Source: Aquabacterium olei (GTDB lineage: Bacteria; Pseudomonadota; Gammaproteobacteria; Burkholderiales; Burkholderiaceae_C). Taken from it: a stretch of DNA of 64,000 nucleotides. Below are positions 17,131-25,498 of the stretch, piece by piece (position 1 is the first letter of the stretch; every line of letters starts with the position of its first letter). A program made the position numbers and the translations under genes. Where the stretch lies: positions 868,001 through 932,000 of the forward strand of contig NZ_CP029210.1 in assembly GCF_003100395.1 (NCBI RefSeq), written 5' to 3'. The notes beneath the pieces are model-generated. The model saw only the letters and a program-made list of their open reading frames with translations, made no database searches and had not been told where the DNA came from.

Positions 17131-18714
17131 ATGCCTTTCCTTCCCGAGTCCATCAAGGCCAAGCTCATCATGGCCTTTGGCGGCGTCGCCGGCATCGTCG
17201 TGGTGCTGGGCGGCATCGCGCTGTATTCGCTGACCACGGCCACCGACCGCTTCACGACCTTTGTGCACGGGATCAATGCCCGGGCGATGCTGGCGGCTCA
17301 GGTTCAGACCTCGGTGGAGCGCCGCGCCATCGGTGCGCGCAACCTGGTGCTGACCGCGAACCCCGACGAACGCACGCGAGAGAAGGCCGTCATCACCGCC
17401 GCGCATGCCGATGTGCAGCGACAGCTCAAGCAGTTGGCCGACATGATGGCCGTGGCGACGGACGCCTCTGATGAAGCGCGGGCACTCGTCAACCGCATGC
17501 AGGAAGTCGAGCGCGCCTATGGTCCGGTGGCCTTGGCCATCGTGGACCTGGCCATGGCAGGTCAGGACGAGGAGGCGCGGCAGAAGCTGCATGCGGAATG
17601 TGCGCCCTTGCTGGCCCGCCTGCGTGGGGTGATGACGGAGTACGGACACCTCGTGGAGCGCCGTGCGGCCGGGCTGGCGAGCAGCGCGGAAGAAGAAATG
17701 GCCGCGCGCCGCGCGATGCTGCTGGTGGCCGTGGTGGCCGCCGTGCTGCTGAGCGTCGGGGGCGGCGTGCTGATCTCGCATGCGCTGATGGGGGACCTGG
17801 GCGCCGAGCCCTCGGACCTGAATCGGATTGCGCGCCAGGTGGCCGAGGGCGATCTCAGCCCGGTCCCCGGCCTCGACAAGGCAGCATCGCGCAGCGTGCT
17901 GGCCTCGCTGGGCGCCATGCAGAAGAGCCTGGCGGCCATCGTGAACCAGGTGCGGGAGTCGTCGGACACGATCGTGACGAGTTCCACTCAGATTGCCCAG
18001 GGCAACAACGACCTCAGCCAGCGCACCGAAGAGCAGGTGAACGCGCTGCAGCAGACGGCTGCGACCATGGACGTGCTCGGCTCGATGGTCAGCAGCAATG
18101 CCGACAGCGCCCGTCAGGCCAGTGAACTGGCCGCTGGGGCCAGCGCGGTGGCAGGCAAGGGCGGTGAGGTGGTCAGCCAGGTGGTGGACACCATGCGCGG
18201 CATCAACGACAGCTCCAAGAAGATCTCGGACATCATCGGCGTGATCGATGGCATCGCCTTCCAGACCAACATCCTGGCGCTGAACGCGGCGGTCGAGGCG
18301 GCCCGCGCGGGCGAGCAGGGGCGCGGTTTCTCGGTGGTGGCCTCGGAGGTGCGCAGCCTGGCCCAGCGCAGCGCCACCTCGGCGCGCGAGATCAAGACCC
18401 TGATCACCGACAGCGTGGAGCAGGTGGGACGTGGCACGGCTCTGGTGGACCAGGCGGGCGACACGATGTCCGACATCGTGCGGGCGATCCAGCGCGTGAC
18501 CGACATCGTCACGGAGATCAGCCAGTCGAGCAGCGAGCAGAGCCTGGGCGTGACCCAGATCGGCAACACCATCAACCAGATCGACGACACCACGCAACGC
18601 AATGCGGCGCTGGTGGAAGAAAGTGCGGCGGCGGCCGAAAGCCTGAAGGTGCAGGCCGACCGCCTGGCGCAGGTGGTTTCCAGCTTCCGGATCAACGGTC
18701 GCAGCCTCATGTGA
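17131..18714 (+). CDS. Methyl-accepting chemotaxis protein
   Basis: A 527-residue inner-membrane chemoreceptor. TM1 is near residues 10-33, a four-helix-bundle periplasmic sensor domain spans about 35-195, TM2 is about 200-222, followed by HAMP (about 222-275) and the cytoplasmic signalling coiled coil. The hairpin tip is fully conserved ([37 protein letters not shown], residues about 375-411) and binds CheA/CheW. No C-terminal NWETF-type pentapeptide is present, so it probably depends on other receptors for efficient adaptation. The ligand is not known. GAGGAG precedes the ATG. The FliA promoter upstream places it in the flagellar regulon. Confidence 0.95.
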   Translation: MPFLPESIKAKLIMAFGGVAGIVVVLGGIALYSLTTATDRFTTFVHGINARAMLAAQVQTSVERRAIGARNLVLTANPDERTREKAVITAAHADVQRQLKQLADMMAVATDASDEARALVNRMQEVERAYGPVALAIVDLAMAGQDEEARQKLHAECAPLLARLRGVMTEYGHLVERRAAGLASSAEEEMAARRAMLLVAVVAAVLLSVGGGVLISHALMGDLGAEPSDLNRIARQVAEGDLSPVPGLDKAASRSVLASLGAMQKSLAAIVNQVRESSDTIVTSSTQIAQGNNDLSQRTEEQVNALQQTAATMDVLGSMVSSNADSARQASELAAGASAVAGKGGEVVSQVVDTMRGINDSSKKISDIIGVIDGIAFQTNILALNAAVEAARAGEQGRGFSVVASEVRSLAQRSATSAREIKTLITDSVEQVGRGTALVDQAGDTMSDIVRAIQRVTDIVTEISQSSSEQSLGVTQIGNTINQIDDTTQRNAALVEESAAAAESLKVQADRLAQVVSSFRINGRSLM

Positions 18715-18740
18715 CGCGGCTGTAAGACCCGCAACAGACG

Positions 18741-18788
18741 GGGCGGGGCGCAGGCTTCCTACAATGGGCCTGCGCCCCGCCCTTTTTT
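18741..18788 (+). terminator. Rho-independent terminator after the chemoreceptor gene
   Basis: A perfect 15-bp stem (18741-18755 with 18768-18782, GC-rich) and a 12-nt loop are followed by six T. The loop contains TACAAT (18760-18765), a good -10 hexamer, 45 nt before the antiporter start, so terminator and downstream promoter may be interleaved. Confidence 0.9.
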
Positions 18789-18809
18789 CAACCTGGAATC
18801 TGTTGCCCC

Positions 18810-19877
18810 ATGCCGATCTGGTCCGTGCTCGTGCCCCTTGTCTCCGCCTTGCTGCTGGGTCTGTCGCAGAGCCTGGGCACCTCGGTCGGCGTGCTGACGG
18901 TGTTCGGTGTGGCGTTGATGCTGTCGGTGCTGGCTGCCGTGCACCACGCCGAGGTGGTGGCGCACAAGGTGGGTGAGCCGCTGGGCACGCTGGTGCTGGC
19001 GCTGGCCGTCACGGTGATCGAGGTGGCGCTGATCGTCTCCATCATGCTGGCGGGGGGCGCCAAGGCGGCGGCCGTGCCGCGCGACACGGTGTATGCGGCC
19101 ATCATGATCATCTGCACCGGGGTGCTGGGGCTGTGTGTGCTGATCGGCGCGGCACGCCATCGCGTGCAGACCTTCCGGGTGGCCGGAGCCAATGCCGGGC
19201 TCAGTGCCTTGATGGCGCTCGCCACGCTGTCGCTGGTGCTGCCCACCTTCACCACCACCACGGGCGAAGGCACCTACAGCAACGCCCAGCTCGTGTTTGC
19301 CGGCGTGGCATCGCTCATCCTGTGGCTGGTGTTCATCTTCGTGCAGACGGTGCGCCACCGCGACTACTTCCTGCCCGAGGCCGATGCCAACAACGAGCAT
19401 GTGCACGCGGAGCCGCCCCGCACCTGGCACGCGTGGGCCAGCGTGGGCCTGCTGCTGGTGGCGCTGGTGGCCGTGGTGGGTCTGGCCAAGCTGCTGTCGC
19501 CCAGCATCGAGCGCGCAGTCAGCGATGCCGGGCTGCCCAAGGCGGTGATCGGGGTGGTGATCGCGCTGCTGGTGCTGATGCCGGAGACCGTGGCCGCGGT
19601 GCGCGCCGCCCATGCCAACCGCCTGCAGACCAGCATGAACCTGGCCATCGGCTCGGCGCTGGCCAGCATCGGGCTCACGATCCCGGCGGTGGCCGTGGTG
19701 TCCGTCTGGCTGGGCCTGCCGCTGCAGTTGGGCATCGTCGGCAAGGACCTGATCCTGCTGCTGCTGACCTTCGGCACCGCCATCCTGACCCTGGCGCAGG
19801 GACGCACCACCGTCATGCAGGGCGCCGTGCACCTGGTGATCTTCGGGGCCTTTCTGTTCCTGACCCTGGTGCCCTGA
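18810..19877 (+). CDS. Calcium/proton antiporter of the ChaA (CaCA) family
   Basis: A 355-residue inner-membrane cation/H+ exchanger with about eleven hydrophobic segments in two inverted halves. Each alpha repeat shows the family signature: GTLVLALAVTVIEVALIVSIMLAGG near residue 60 and GVVIALLVLMPETVAAVRAAHANRLQTSMNLAIGSALASIGLTIPAVA near 250-295, with the conserved acidic Glu. A His/Glu-containing loop (ADANNEHVHAEPPRTWH) separates the halves. In E. coli ChaA exports Ca2+, Na+ or K+ at alkaline pH. It stands alone between the strong terminator upstream and a convergent small gene 11 nt past its stop. Confidence 0.88.
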   Translation: MPIWSVLVPLVSALLLGLSQSLGTSVGVLTVFGVALMLSVLAAVHHAEVVAHKVGEPLGTLVLALAVTVIEVALIVSIMLAGGAKAAAVPRDTVYAAIMIICTGVLGLCVLIGAARHRVQTFRVAGANAGLSALMALATLSLVLPTFTTTTGEGTYSNAQLVFAGVASLILWLVFIFVQTVRHRDYFLPEADANNEHVHAEPPRTWHAWASVGLLLVALVAVVGLAKLLSPSIERAVSDAGLPKAVIGVVIALLVLMPETVAAVRAAHANRLQTSMNLAIGSALASIGLTIPAVAVVSVWLGLPLQLGIVGKDLILLLLTFGTAILTLAQGRTTVMQGAVHLVIFGAFLFLTLVP

Positions 19878-19888
19878 CGACGAAGCGA

Positions 19889-20272
19889 TCAGGCCTGGTC
19901 GGTGGCGCGGGCGTGGGCATTCCAGCCCGCCCGGTAGATGGCACGCACCATGTCGTAGAACGAGCCGGGCGAGCGACGCAACTCGTCGCATTCGGCATCC
20001 GTGAGGCTGGGGCAGGTGAGGATGGCCGGGGCACTCAGGTCGTCCGGTGGCGTGAAGCCCCGCTTGAGCAGTTCATGCCGACGGCTCTCTTCCTGGTAGA
20101 TGCGCTCGTGTCCGAGTTGACGCAGCTCGTTCTGCACGAAGAGCAGGGTGCTGGTCGACTTCGACAGCACCAGGGTGGGCGGGTTGCTTCGCAGGGTCTC
20201 GAAAGCCGAGCGGGCCATGCCGCGGAGCTCCTCCACGTCGGGCATGTCCGACACGTTCACTGAATCTTTCAT
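19889..20272 (-). CDS. Hypothetical protein
   Basis: A 127-residue soluble protein of no recognised family. It is mostly helical and charged (MPDVEELRGMARSAFETLRSN, VQNELRQLGHERIYQEESRRHELLKRGFTPPDD), with a C-terminal helix FYDMVRAIYRAGWNAHARA. No signal peptide or membrane segment is seen. An in-frame GTG at 20314 would add 14 residues, and neither start has a good ribosome-binding site. It is divergent from the DUF2238 gene across 183 nt. Codon use looks like that of its neighbours, so it is probably a real gene. Confidence 0.6.
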   Translation of the reverse strand: MKDSVNVSDMPDVEELRGMARSAFETLRSNPPTLVLSKSTSTLLFVQNELRQLGHERIYQEESRRHELLKRGFTPPDDLSAPAILTCPSLTDAECDELRRSPGSFYDMVRAIYRAGWNAHARATDQA

Positions 20273-20443
20273 GGCGCAGGCCGGGTCCTCGGTTGACTTC
20301 GGAGGCCGGGCCACGGCACACCCGTGACGACCTCAGTCGCGATTGTTCGCGAGGGGCGCGCGCTTGTGGGGGCTTTGTCCGCTTTCATCGCGTGAAAGAA
20401 CGGCTTCCTGCCAAATCCTGCGCGCCGCCCGCAGGGCCCCGGT

Positions 20444-20449
20444 TAGCAT
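20444..20449 (+). promoter_or_regulatory. TAGCAT -10 box 6 nt before the DUF2238 start (leaderless candidate)
   Basis: TAGCAT ends exactly 6 nt before the ATG at 20456, so transcription starting about 7 nt downstream would begin at or next to the start codon. No Shine-Dalgarno is present. The same spacing is seen at glnS and the lipocalin gene. Confidence 0.4.
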
Positions 20450-20455
20450 GGGGCC

Positions 20456-21079
20456 ATGTCGCGCTCCATCCTGTTCCTGTCTGGCTCGGCCGTGCTCGTG
20501 GCCTTGCTGATGCTGTCCGGCGTGTATGCCTTCGACCGGCCCACCTGGGCGCTCGAGGTGGCGCCCGTGTTCATCGCGCTGCCACTGCTGTGGGCCACGG
20601 GCCGGCGCGCGCCGCTCACGACGCTGCTGTACGTGGCGATCTTCGTGCACGCGCTGGTGCTCATCCTGGGCGGGACCTACACCTATGCGCGTGTGCCGCT
20701 GGGCTTCTGGATGGCCGAGTGGTTCGACCTGCAGCGCAACCCGTACGACAAGATCGGCCACTTCTTCCAGGGCTTCGTGCCGGCGCTCGTGGCCCGCGAG
20801 ATCCTGCTGCGTGGCCGCCATGCGCAAGGCCCGCGCATGCTGGCCTTTCTCGTGGTGTGCGTGGTGCTGGCCATCAGCGCCACGTACGAGCTGATCGAAT
20901 GGGGCGTGGCGGTGGCCATTGGCCAGGACGCGGACGCGTTTCTGGGCACGCAGGGTGATCCCTGGGACACGCAGTCGGACATGGGCATGGCGCTGATCGG
21001 CTCGCTGGTGGCCCTCACAGGTTTTGCGCGCTGGCAGGACCGGCAGATCGCGGCCCGGCCCTGGCCGCGCGGGCACTGA
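20456..21079 (+). CDS. DUF2238 (YjdF-like) inner-membrane protein
   Basis: A 207-residue protein with about six membrane spans. It carries the DUF2238 signatures NPYDKIGHFFQGFVPALVAREI near residue 97, ATYELIEWGVAVAIG near 141 and GTQGDPWDTQSDM near 162. E. coli YjdF is the reference member, and its function is unknown. The conserved charged residues (D, H, E) inside hydrophobic segments suggest a catalytic or transport role. It lies 12 nt before the DUF445 gene on the same strand, so the two form an operon. Confidence 0.85.
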   Translation: MSRSILFLSGSAVLVALLMLSGVYAFDRPTWALEVAPVFIALPLLWATGRRAPLTTLLYVAIFVHALVLILGGTYTYARVPLGFWMAEWFDLQRNPYDKIGHFFQGFVPALVAREILLRGRHAQGPRMLAFLVVCVVLAISATYELIEWGVAVAIGQDADAFLGTQGDPWDTQSDMGMALIGSLVALTGFARWQDRQIAARPWPRGH

Positions 21080-21091
21080 GCAGGCGCGGCC

Positions 21092-22354
21092 ATGACGAAG
21101 GCGCAGCGGCTCACCCGCATGAAGGCCCTGGCGACCGGGCTGCTGGTGGTGGCCGCGGCCCTGTACGGGCTGGCCATGGTGATGCAGCAGCGCGCGCCCG
21201 CCTGGGCCGGGGTGTGGGCTGCGGTGGCGGCCTTTGCCGAGGCGGCCATGATCGGCGCCATGGCCGACTGGTTCGCGGTGGTGGCCCTGTTCCGCCATCC
21301 GCTGGGCCTGCCCATTCCGCACACGGCCATCGTGCCGCGCAACCAGGCGCGCATCGGCGAGAACCTGGCTGCCTTCATCTGTGATCACTTCCTGGGCACG
21401 GCCCAGGTCGTCGAGCGGCTGCGGGCGTTCGATCCGGCCCGGCGCCTGGCGCAGTGGATGGCCGACCCGGCCCATGCCCGCCAGGCATCCGAGCTGGTGA
21501 CGGGCGCGGGCCGGCACGTGCTGACCGCGCTGGAAGACCCGCGGGTGGCGGCCTTCGTGCGCGAGGCGGTGTTGCGCCGCATGGCCGGCATCGACATCGC
21601 CACGTGGGCCGGCCGCCTGTTGGCCGTGCTGACGGAAGGGCGCCGGCACCAGGCGCTGCTCGACGAGGTGCTGCAGCGCGTGGCCGCGCGGCTGGAGGAC
21701 GAGGCGCTGCAGGCCGAGATCGCCGAGCGCATTGCGGCCGAGGTGCAGGTGTTGCGCATGGTGGGTCTGGACCTGGTGGCCGGGCGCATGGGCACGCGCA
21801 AGCTGGTGGCCGGCCTGGGGCGGCTGATTGCCGAGATGGGCGAAGACCCCGCCCACCCCTTGCGCGCGCGCTTTGACGGCTTTGTGGCGCGGCTGGTGGA
21901 CGACCTGCAACACGACCCCGCAATGCGGCTGAAGGCCGAGACCCTGCGCGCCGACGTGCTGGCCCACCCCGCGCTGGCCGATTACGTGCAGCAGCTGTGG
22001 CAGCAGGCGGTGGAGGCCTTGCGGCGCGACCTGCATGCCGACGACGGCGTGATCCGCACGAAGCTTGCCGATGCCGTACAGGCGCTGGGTGAACGGCTGG
22101 CGGCCGACTCCGCCATGCAGGACTGGCTCAATGGCCAATGGCTGCAGGCCGCGCCCGGGCTGGTGGCGCGGTGGCGGGAAGACATCCGCCGCCACATCAC
22201 CGAGCGGGTGGCGCGCTGGCCGGCCGACGAACTCTCGCGTGAGCTCGAGCTGCACATCGGGCCGGACCTGCAGTACGTGCGGCTCAATGGCACCCTGGTG
22301 GGCGGGCTCATCGGCCTGCTCATCCACGCCGTGACCCACGCGCTCATGTCCTGA
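21092..22354 (+). CDS. DUF445 family membrane-associated protein
   Basis: A 420-residue protein of the DUF445 family (YjiN-like). An N-terminal hydrophobic hairpin (about 10-55: LATGLLVVAAALYGLAMVM and WAAVAAFAEAAMIGAMADWFAVVALFRHPLGLPIPHTAIVP) is followed by a long helical, charge-rich cytoplasmic or periplasmic region. A final hydrophobic helix (LNGTLVGGLIGLLIHAVTHAL) ends the protein. The motif ADWFAVVALFRHPLG.PIPHTAI is diagnostic. Function is unknown. It converges on fmdB with a 5-nt gap. Confidence 0.87.
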   Translation: MTKAQRLTRMKALATGLLVVAAALYGLAMVMQQRAPAWAGVWAAVAAFAEAAMIGAMADWFAVVALFRHPLGLPIPHTAIVPRNQARIGENLAAFICDHFLGTAQVVERLRAFDPARRLAQWMADPAHARQASELVTGAGRHVLTALEDPRVAAFVREAVLRRMAGIDIATWAGRLLAVLTEGRRHQALLDEVLQRVAARLEDEALQAEIAERIAAEVQVLRMVGLDLVAGRMGTRKLVAGLGRLIAEMGEDPAHPLRARFDGFVARLVDDLQHDPAMRLKAETLRADVLAHPALADYVQQLWQQAVEALRRDLHADDGVIRTKLADAVQALGERLAADSAMQDWLNGQWLQAAPGLVARWREDIRRHITERVARWPADELSRELELHIGPDLQYVRLNGTLVGGLIGLLIHAVTHALMS

Positions 22355-22359
22355 GCCTT

Positions 22360-22719
22360 TCAGTGGCTGATCATCCACGGCCGCTTGGTGGGGAACATCT
22401 TGCTGCCGTTGGGAGCGGTCACGGTCGAGGTCTTGCGCGTGCCCGGCGAGCAGCAGCCGCAGCCGGCCGGGTGCCTGAGCCGCCCGTAGGCGCCTTCGGC
22501 ATAGCCCTTGGAGCTCATGGGCGCGTGGCGGGCGTGTTCGTTGCGGTCCAGCGCGGCGCGGGTGTCGCCGCTGAGGCAGGCCAGTCGCGGGGCGCTGGCG
22601 AACACGCGGGGTGAGAGCGTGCCGCAGTCGGGGCACGCGGCCGGTTCGTTGCGTTGAGACAGGCTGCGGAATGCATCGAAGCCCCCGCAGTCCGGGCAGG
22701 CGTAGTCGTAGGTGGGCAT
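22360..22719 (-). CDS. fmdB: FmdB-type zinc ribbon protein
   Basis: A 119-residue protein whose N-terminus is the FmdB/CxxC_CXXC_SSSS zinc ribbon: MPTYDYACPDCGGF, then a second CPDCG near residue 30. The C-terminal half is longer than in minimal FmdB members and holds a GCGCC cluster near residue 86. In Methylophilus methylotrophus, fmdB is the last gene of the formamidase operon and was proposed to be regulatory. Here it likewise ends the urt-fmd operon, 31 nt after fmdA. GGAG lies 7 nt before the ATG. A putative metal-dependent regulator or chaperone role is plausible but unproven. Confidence 0.82.
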   Translation of the reverse strand: MPTYDYACPDCGGFDAFRSLSQRNEPAACPDCGTLSPRVFASAPRLACLSGDTRAALDRNEHARHAPMSSKGYAEGAYGRLRHPAGCGCCSPGTRKTSTVTAPNGSKMFPTKRPWMISH

Positions 22720-22750
22720 GCAGGGGCTCCTGGCGGGTCGGCAGGCGGGC

Positions 22751-23983
22751 TTACTTCGGGTCGTACGAAATCGGCATGTCGATGCTGCCGTCCAGCATCT
22801 TCACCGGCCCGGCCGCGGTCGGGTTGATGTCGAACTCGAAGATCTCGGTGGGCAGCCACAGCGTGGCGCACGCGTTGGGGATGTCGACCACGCCGCTGAT
22901 GTGGCCCTGCACCGGTGCCGTGCCCAGAATGGAGTAGGCCTGCGCCCCGGTGTAGCCGAACTTCTTCAGGTACTCGATGGCGTTCAGGCACGCCTGGCGG
23001 TAGGCCACATGCACGTCCAGATAGTGCTGCTTGCCCTGCTCGTCGACCGAGATGCCTTCGAAGATCAGGTAGTCCTTGTAGTTGGGCGTGATGGGGCTGG
23101 GCTTGAAGATGGGGTTCTTGATGCCGTACTTGGCCATGCCGCCCTTGATGAGCTGCACGCGCATGTGCACCCAGCCGGCCATCTCGATGGCGCCGCAGAA
23201 GGTGATCTCGCCATCGCCCTGGCTGAAATGCAGGTCGCCCACGGAGAGGCCCGCGCCTTCCACGTACACGGGGAAGAAGATCTTGGAGCCGCGCGACAGG
23301 TCCTTGATGTCACAGTTGCCGCCGTGTTCGCGCGGAGGCACGGTGCGCGCGCCTTCGGCGGCAATCTTGTCCTTGACCTCGCCGGTGGCCTTGCCCGAAT
23401 GGGCCGTCTTCGCAAAGGGCGGGTTGGCCAGCGGCGGCACGCGATCGGGCTGCGTGGCGATGAAGTCGACCTCGCGCTCGTTCCACATGTCGAGCATCTT
23501 CTGATCCGGCAGGCAGCCGATCAGGCCGGGGTGGATGAGGCCGGCGAACTCGACGCCGGGGATGTGGCGACTCTTGGTGAACATGCCGTTGAAGTCCCAG
23601 ATCGACTTCTGGGCGTGCGGGAAGTGCTCGGTCAGGAAGCCGCCGCCGTTGTTCTTGCTGAAGAAGCCGTTGAAGCCCCACAGGCTATCGGCCTTGGCGC
23701 CGATGTCGAGCAGGTCCACCACCAGCAGGTCACCGGGCTCGGCGCCCTTGACGCCCACCGGGCCCGACAGGAAGTGCACCGTGGTCAGGTCGACGTCGCG
23801 CACATCGTCGGCGCTGTCGTTGTTCTGGATGTAGCCGCCCGTCCAGTCGTAGGTCTCGAGCACGAAGTCGTCGCCGGGGTTGACCCAGCAGGCCATCGGG
23901 ATGTCCGGGTGCCAGCGGTTGTGCACCAGGGGGTTGTTGTACGGGGAGTCTTTCAGGTCGACCTTGATCAGGGTTTCAGGCAT
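22751..23983 (-). CDS. fmdA: Formamidase
   Basis: A 410-residue enzyme of the acetamidase/formamidase family, which hydrolyses formamide (and often acetamide) to ammonia and the acid. It starts MPETLIKVDLKDSPYNNPLVHNRWHPDIP and contains LSGPVGVKGAEPGDLLVVDLLDIG, the PREHGGNCDIKDLSRGSKIFFPVYVEGAGLSVGDLHFSQGDGE core and a C-terminal CATLWLPTEIFEFDI segment, as in M. methylotrophus formamidase of about the same length. GAGG precedes the ATG. It is cytoplasmic and lies downstream of urtE by 38 nt, so it receives the substrate imported by the upstream ABC transporter. Confidence 0.94.
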   Translation of the reverse strand: MPETLIKVDLKDSPYNNPLVHNRWHPDIPMACWVNPGDDFVLETYDWTGGYIQNNDSADDVRDVDLTTVHFLSGPVGVKGAEPGDLLVVDLLDIGAKADSLWGFNGFFSKNNGGGFLTEHFPHAQKSIWDFNGMFTKSRHIPGVEFAGLIHPGLIGCLPDQKMLDMWNEREVDFIATQPDRVPPLANPPFAKTAHSGKATGEVKDKIAAEGARTVPPREHGGNCDIKDLSRGSKIFFPVYVEGAGLSVGDLHFSQGDGEITFCGAIEMAGWVHMRVQLIKGGMAKYGIKNPIFKPSPITPNYKDYLIFEGISVDEQGKQHYLDVHVAYRQACLNAIEYLKKFGYTGAQAYSILGTAPVQGHISGVVDIPNACATLWLPTEIFEFDINPTAAGPVKMLDGSIDMPISYDPK

Positions 23984-24021
23984 GGCACACCTCGTTGTGT
24001 GAAGGGAAGGAGAAGGGCGGG

Positions 24022-24711
24022 TCAGACGGACAGGTAGGCCTTGATGCGCTCGGCATCGGTGTCCGCGCGGGTCGTCTCGTGCACCAGGCGGCCGCCTTCG
24101 ATGACGAAGAGGCGGTCGGCCACGTCCATCGCAAAGCTCAGCACCTGCTCACTCACGACGATGGTGATCTCGCGCAGCTTGCGGATCTCGTTGAGGGCCT
24201 TGGCGATGTCCTTGATGATCGAAGGCTGGATGCCTTCGGTGGGCTCATCGAGCAGCAGCACCTTGGGGTTGGTGACCAGCGCGCGTGCAATGGCGAGTTG
24301 CTGCTGCTGGCCTCCCGAGAGGTTGCCGCCCTTGCGGTGCTTCATGTCGAACAGCACCGGGAACAGCGCGTAGATGTCGTCGGGGATGCGCTTGCTCTTG
24401 CTGTTCTCCAGCCCGGTCTGGATGTTCTCCTCCACCGTCAGCGTCGGGAAGATCATGCGGCCCTGCGGCACGTAGGCAATGCCTTTCCTCACGCGCTGGA
24501 AGCTCTCGTCCTTCACCACGCTCTGGCCTGCCACGTTGATCTCGCCGGCCCGGGTGGGCAGCACGCCCATCAGGCTCTTGAACAGCGTGGTCTTGCCCAT
24601 GCCGTTGCGGCCCATGATGGCCACGGTCTCGTTCTGGTTCGCTTCGAACGAGATGCCGTGCAGCGCCTCGCTCTGACCATAGCTCACGAACAGGTCCTTC
24701 ACTTGCAGCAT
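24022..24711 (-). CDS. urtE: Urea/short-amide ABC transporter ATP-binding protein UrtE
   Basis: A 229-residue ABC ATPase of the LivF/UrtE type. It has Walker A GRNGMGKTTLFKSL near residue 34, the signature LSGGQQQQLAIARALV near 135 and Walker B VLLLDEPTEGIQPS near 155. The N-terminal MLQVKDLFVSYGQSEALHGISF and the EGIQPSII motif fit UrtE rather than LivF. GAAGGAG precedes the start, which is 13 nt after urtD. It pairs with UrtD to energise UrtB-UrtC. Given the adjacent formamidase, the real substrate may be formamide or acetamide (compare FmdF). Confidence 0.92.
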   Translation of the reverse strand: MLQVKDLFVSYGQSEALHGISFEANQNETVAIMGRNGMGKTTLFKSLMGVLPTRAGEINVAGQSVVKDESFQRVRKGIAYVPQGRMIFPTLTVEENIQTGLENSKSKRIPDDIYALFPVLFDMKHRKGGNLSGGQQQQLAIARALVTNPKVLLLDEPTEGIQPSIIKDIAKALNEIRKLREITIVVSEQVLSFAMDVADRLFVIEGGRLVHETTRADTDAERIKAYLSV

Positions 24712-24723
24712 CGCTGTACTCCT

Positions 24724-25467
24724 TCAATGGCCGAGATAGACGTCGATGACCTTGGGGTCGCTCTGAACCTGATCCATCGTCCCTTCGGCGAGGATCTTTC
24801 CCTGGTGCATCACGGTCACCTTCGAGGCAATCTGCTTGACGAAGTCCATGTCGTGCTCGATCACGATCATCGAGCGTCCCTTGCAGATGCGCTTGAGCAG
24901 TTCGGCAGTGAGTTCGCGCTCCCTGGCGCTCATGCCGGCAATCGGCTCATCGAGCATCAGCAGCTCGGGCTCCTGCATCAGCAACATGCCGATCTCCAGC
25001 CACTGCTTCTGGCCGTGGCTCAGCAGGCCGGCTTCCATCTCCAGCTTGTCCGCCAGGCCGATCTCCTCGGCCACCACCTGCACCTTGGCCTTGACCTCGT
25101 CGGTGCACTTGAAGCCCAGCGCGCCGAACACCGAGCGGCCCTCGGGGTAGGAGACCTCCAGGTTCTGGAAGACGCTCAGGTTCTCGTAGATGGACGGTGT
25201 CTGGAACTTGCGGCCCACGCCTGAGCGCACGATGGCGTGCTCGGACTTCTTCGTGAGCTCGGTGTCCATGAACTTGATGCTGCCGTGGCTGGCCTTGGTC
25301 TTGCCACAGATCAGGTCGAGCAGCGTCGTCTTGCCCGCGCCGTTCGGTCCGATGATCACGCGCAGCTCGTCCTTGTCGACATAGAGGTTGAGGCTGTCGA
25401 TGGCCTTGAATCCATCGAAGGAGACCGTGAGGTCTTCGATGTACAGCACGAATTCCTTGGCAGGCAT
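24724..25467 (-). CDS. urtD: Urea/short-amide ABC transporter ATP-binding protein UrtD
   Basis: A 247-residue ABC ATPase of the LivG/UrtD type. Walker A is GPNGAGKTTLLDLI near residue 40. The Q-loop and signature region reads LSHGQKQWLEIGMLLMQEPELLMLDEPIAG, where SHGQ replaces SGGQ, as is typical of UrtD. The final part KVTVMHQGKILAEGTMDQVQSDPKVIDVYLGH matches the family end. GGAG precedes the ATG. It is 31 nt downstream of urtC. Confidence 0.93.
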   Translation of the reverse strand: MPAKEFVLYIEDLTVSFDGFKAIDSLNLYVDKDELRVIIGPNGAGKTTLLDLICGKTKASHGSIKFMDTELTKKSEHAIVRSGVGRKFQTPSIYENLSVFQNLEVSYPEGRSVFGALGFKCTDEVKAKVQVVAEEIGLADKLEMEAGLLSHGQKQWLEIGMLLMQEPELLMLDEPIAGMSARERELTAELLKRICKGRSMIVIEHDMDFVKQIASKVTVMHQGKILAEGTMDQVQSDPKVIDVYLGH

Positions 25468-25498
25468 GGGGGACTCCAGTGAGGTGGGGGGGAGGCGG

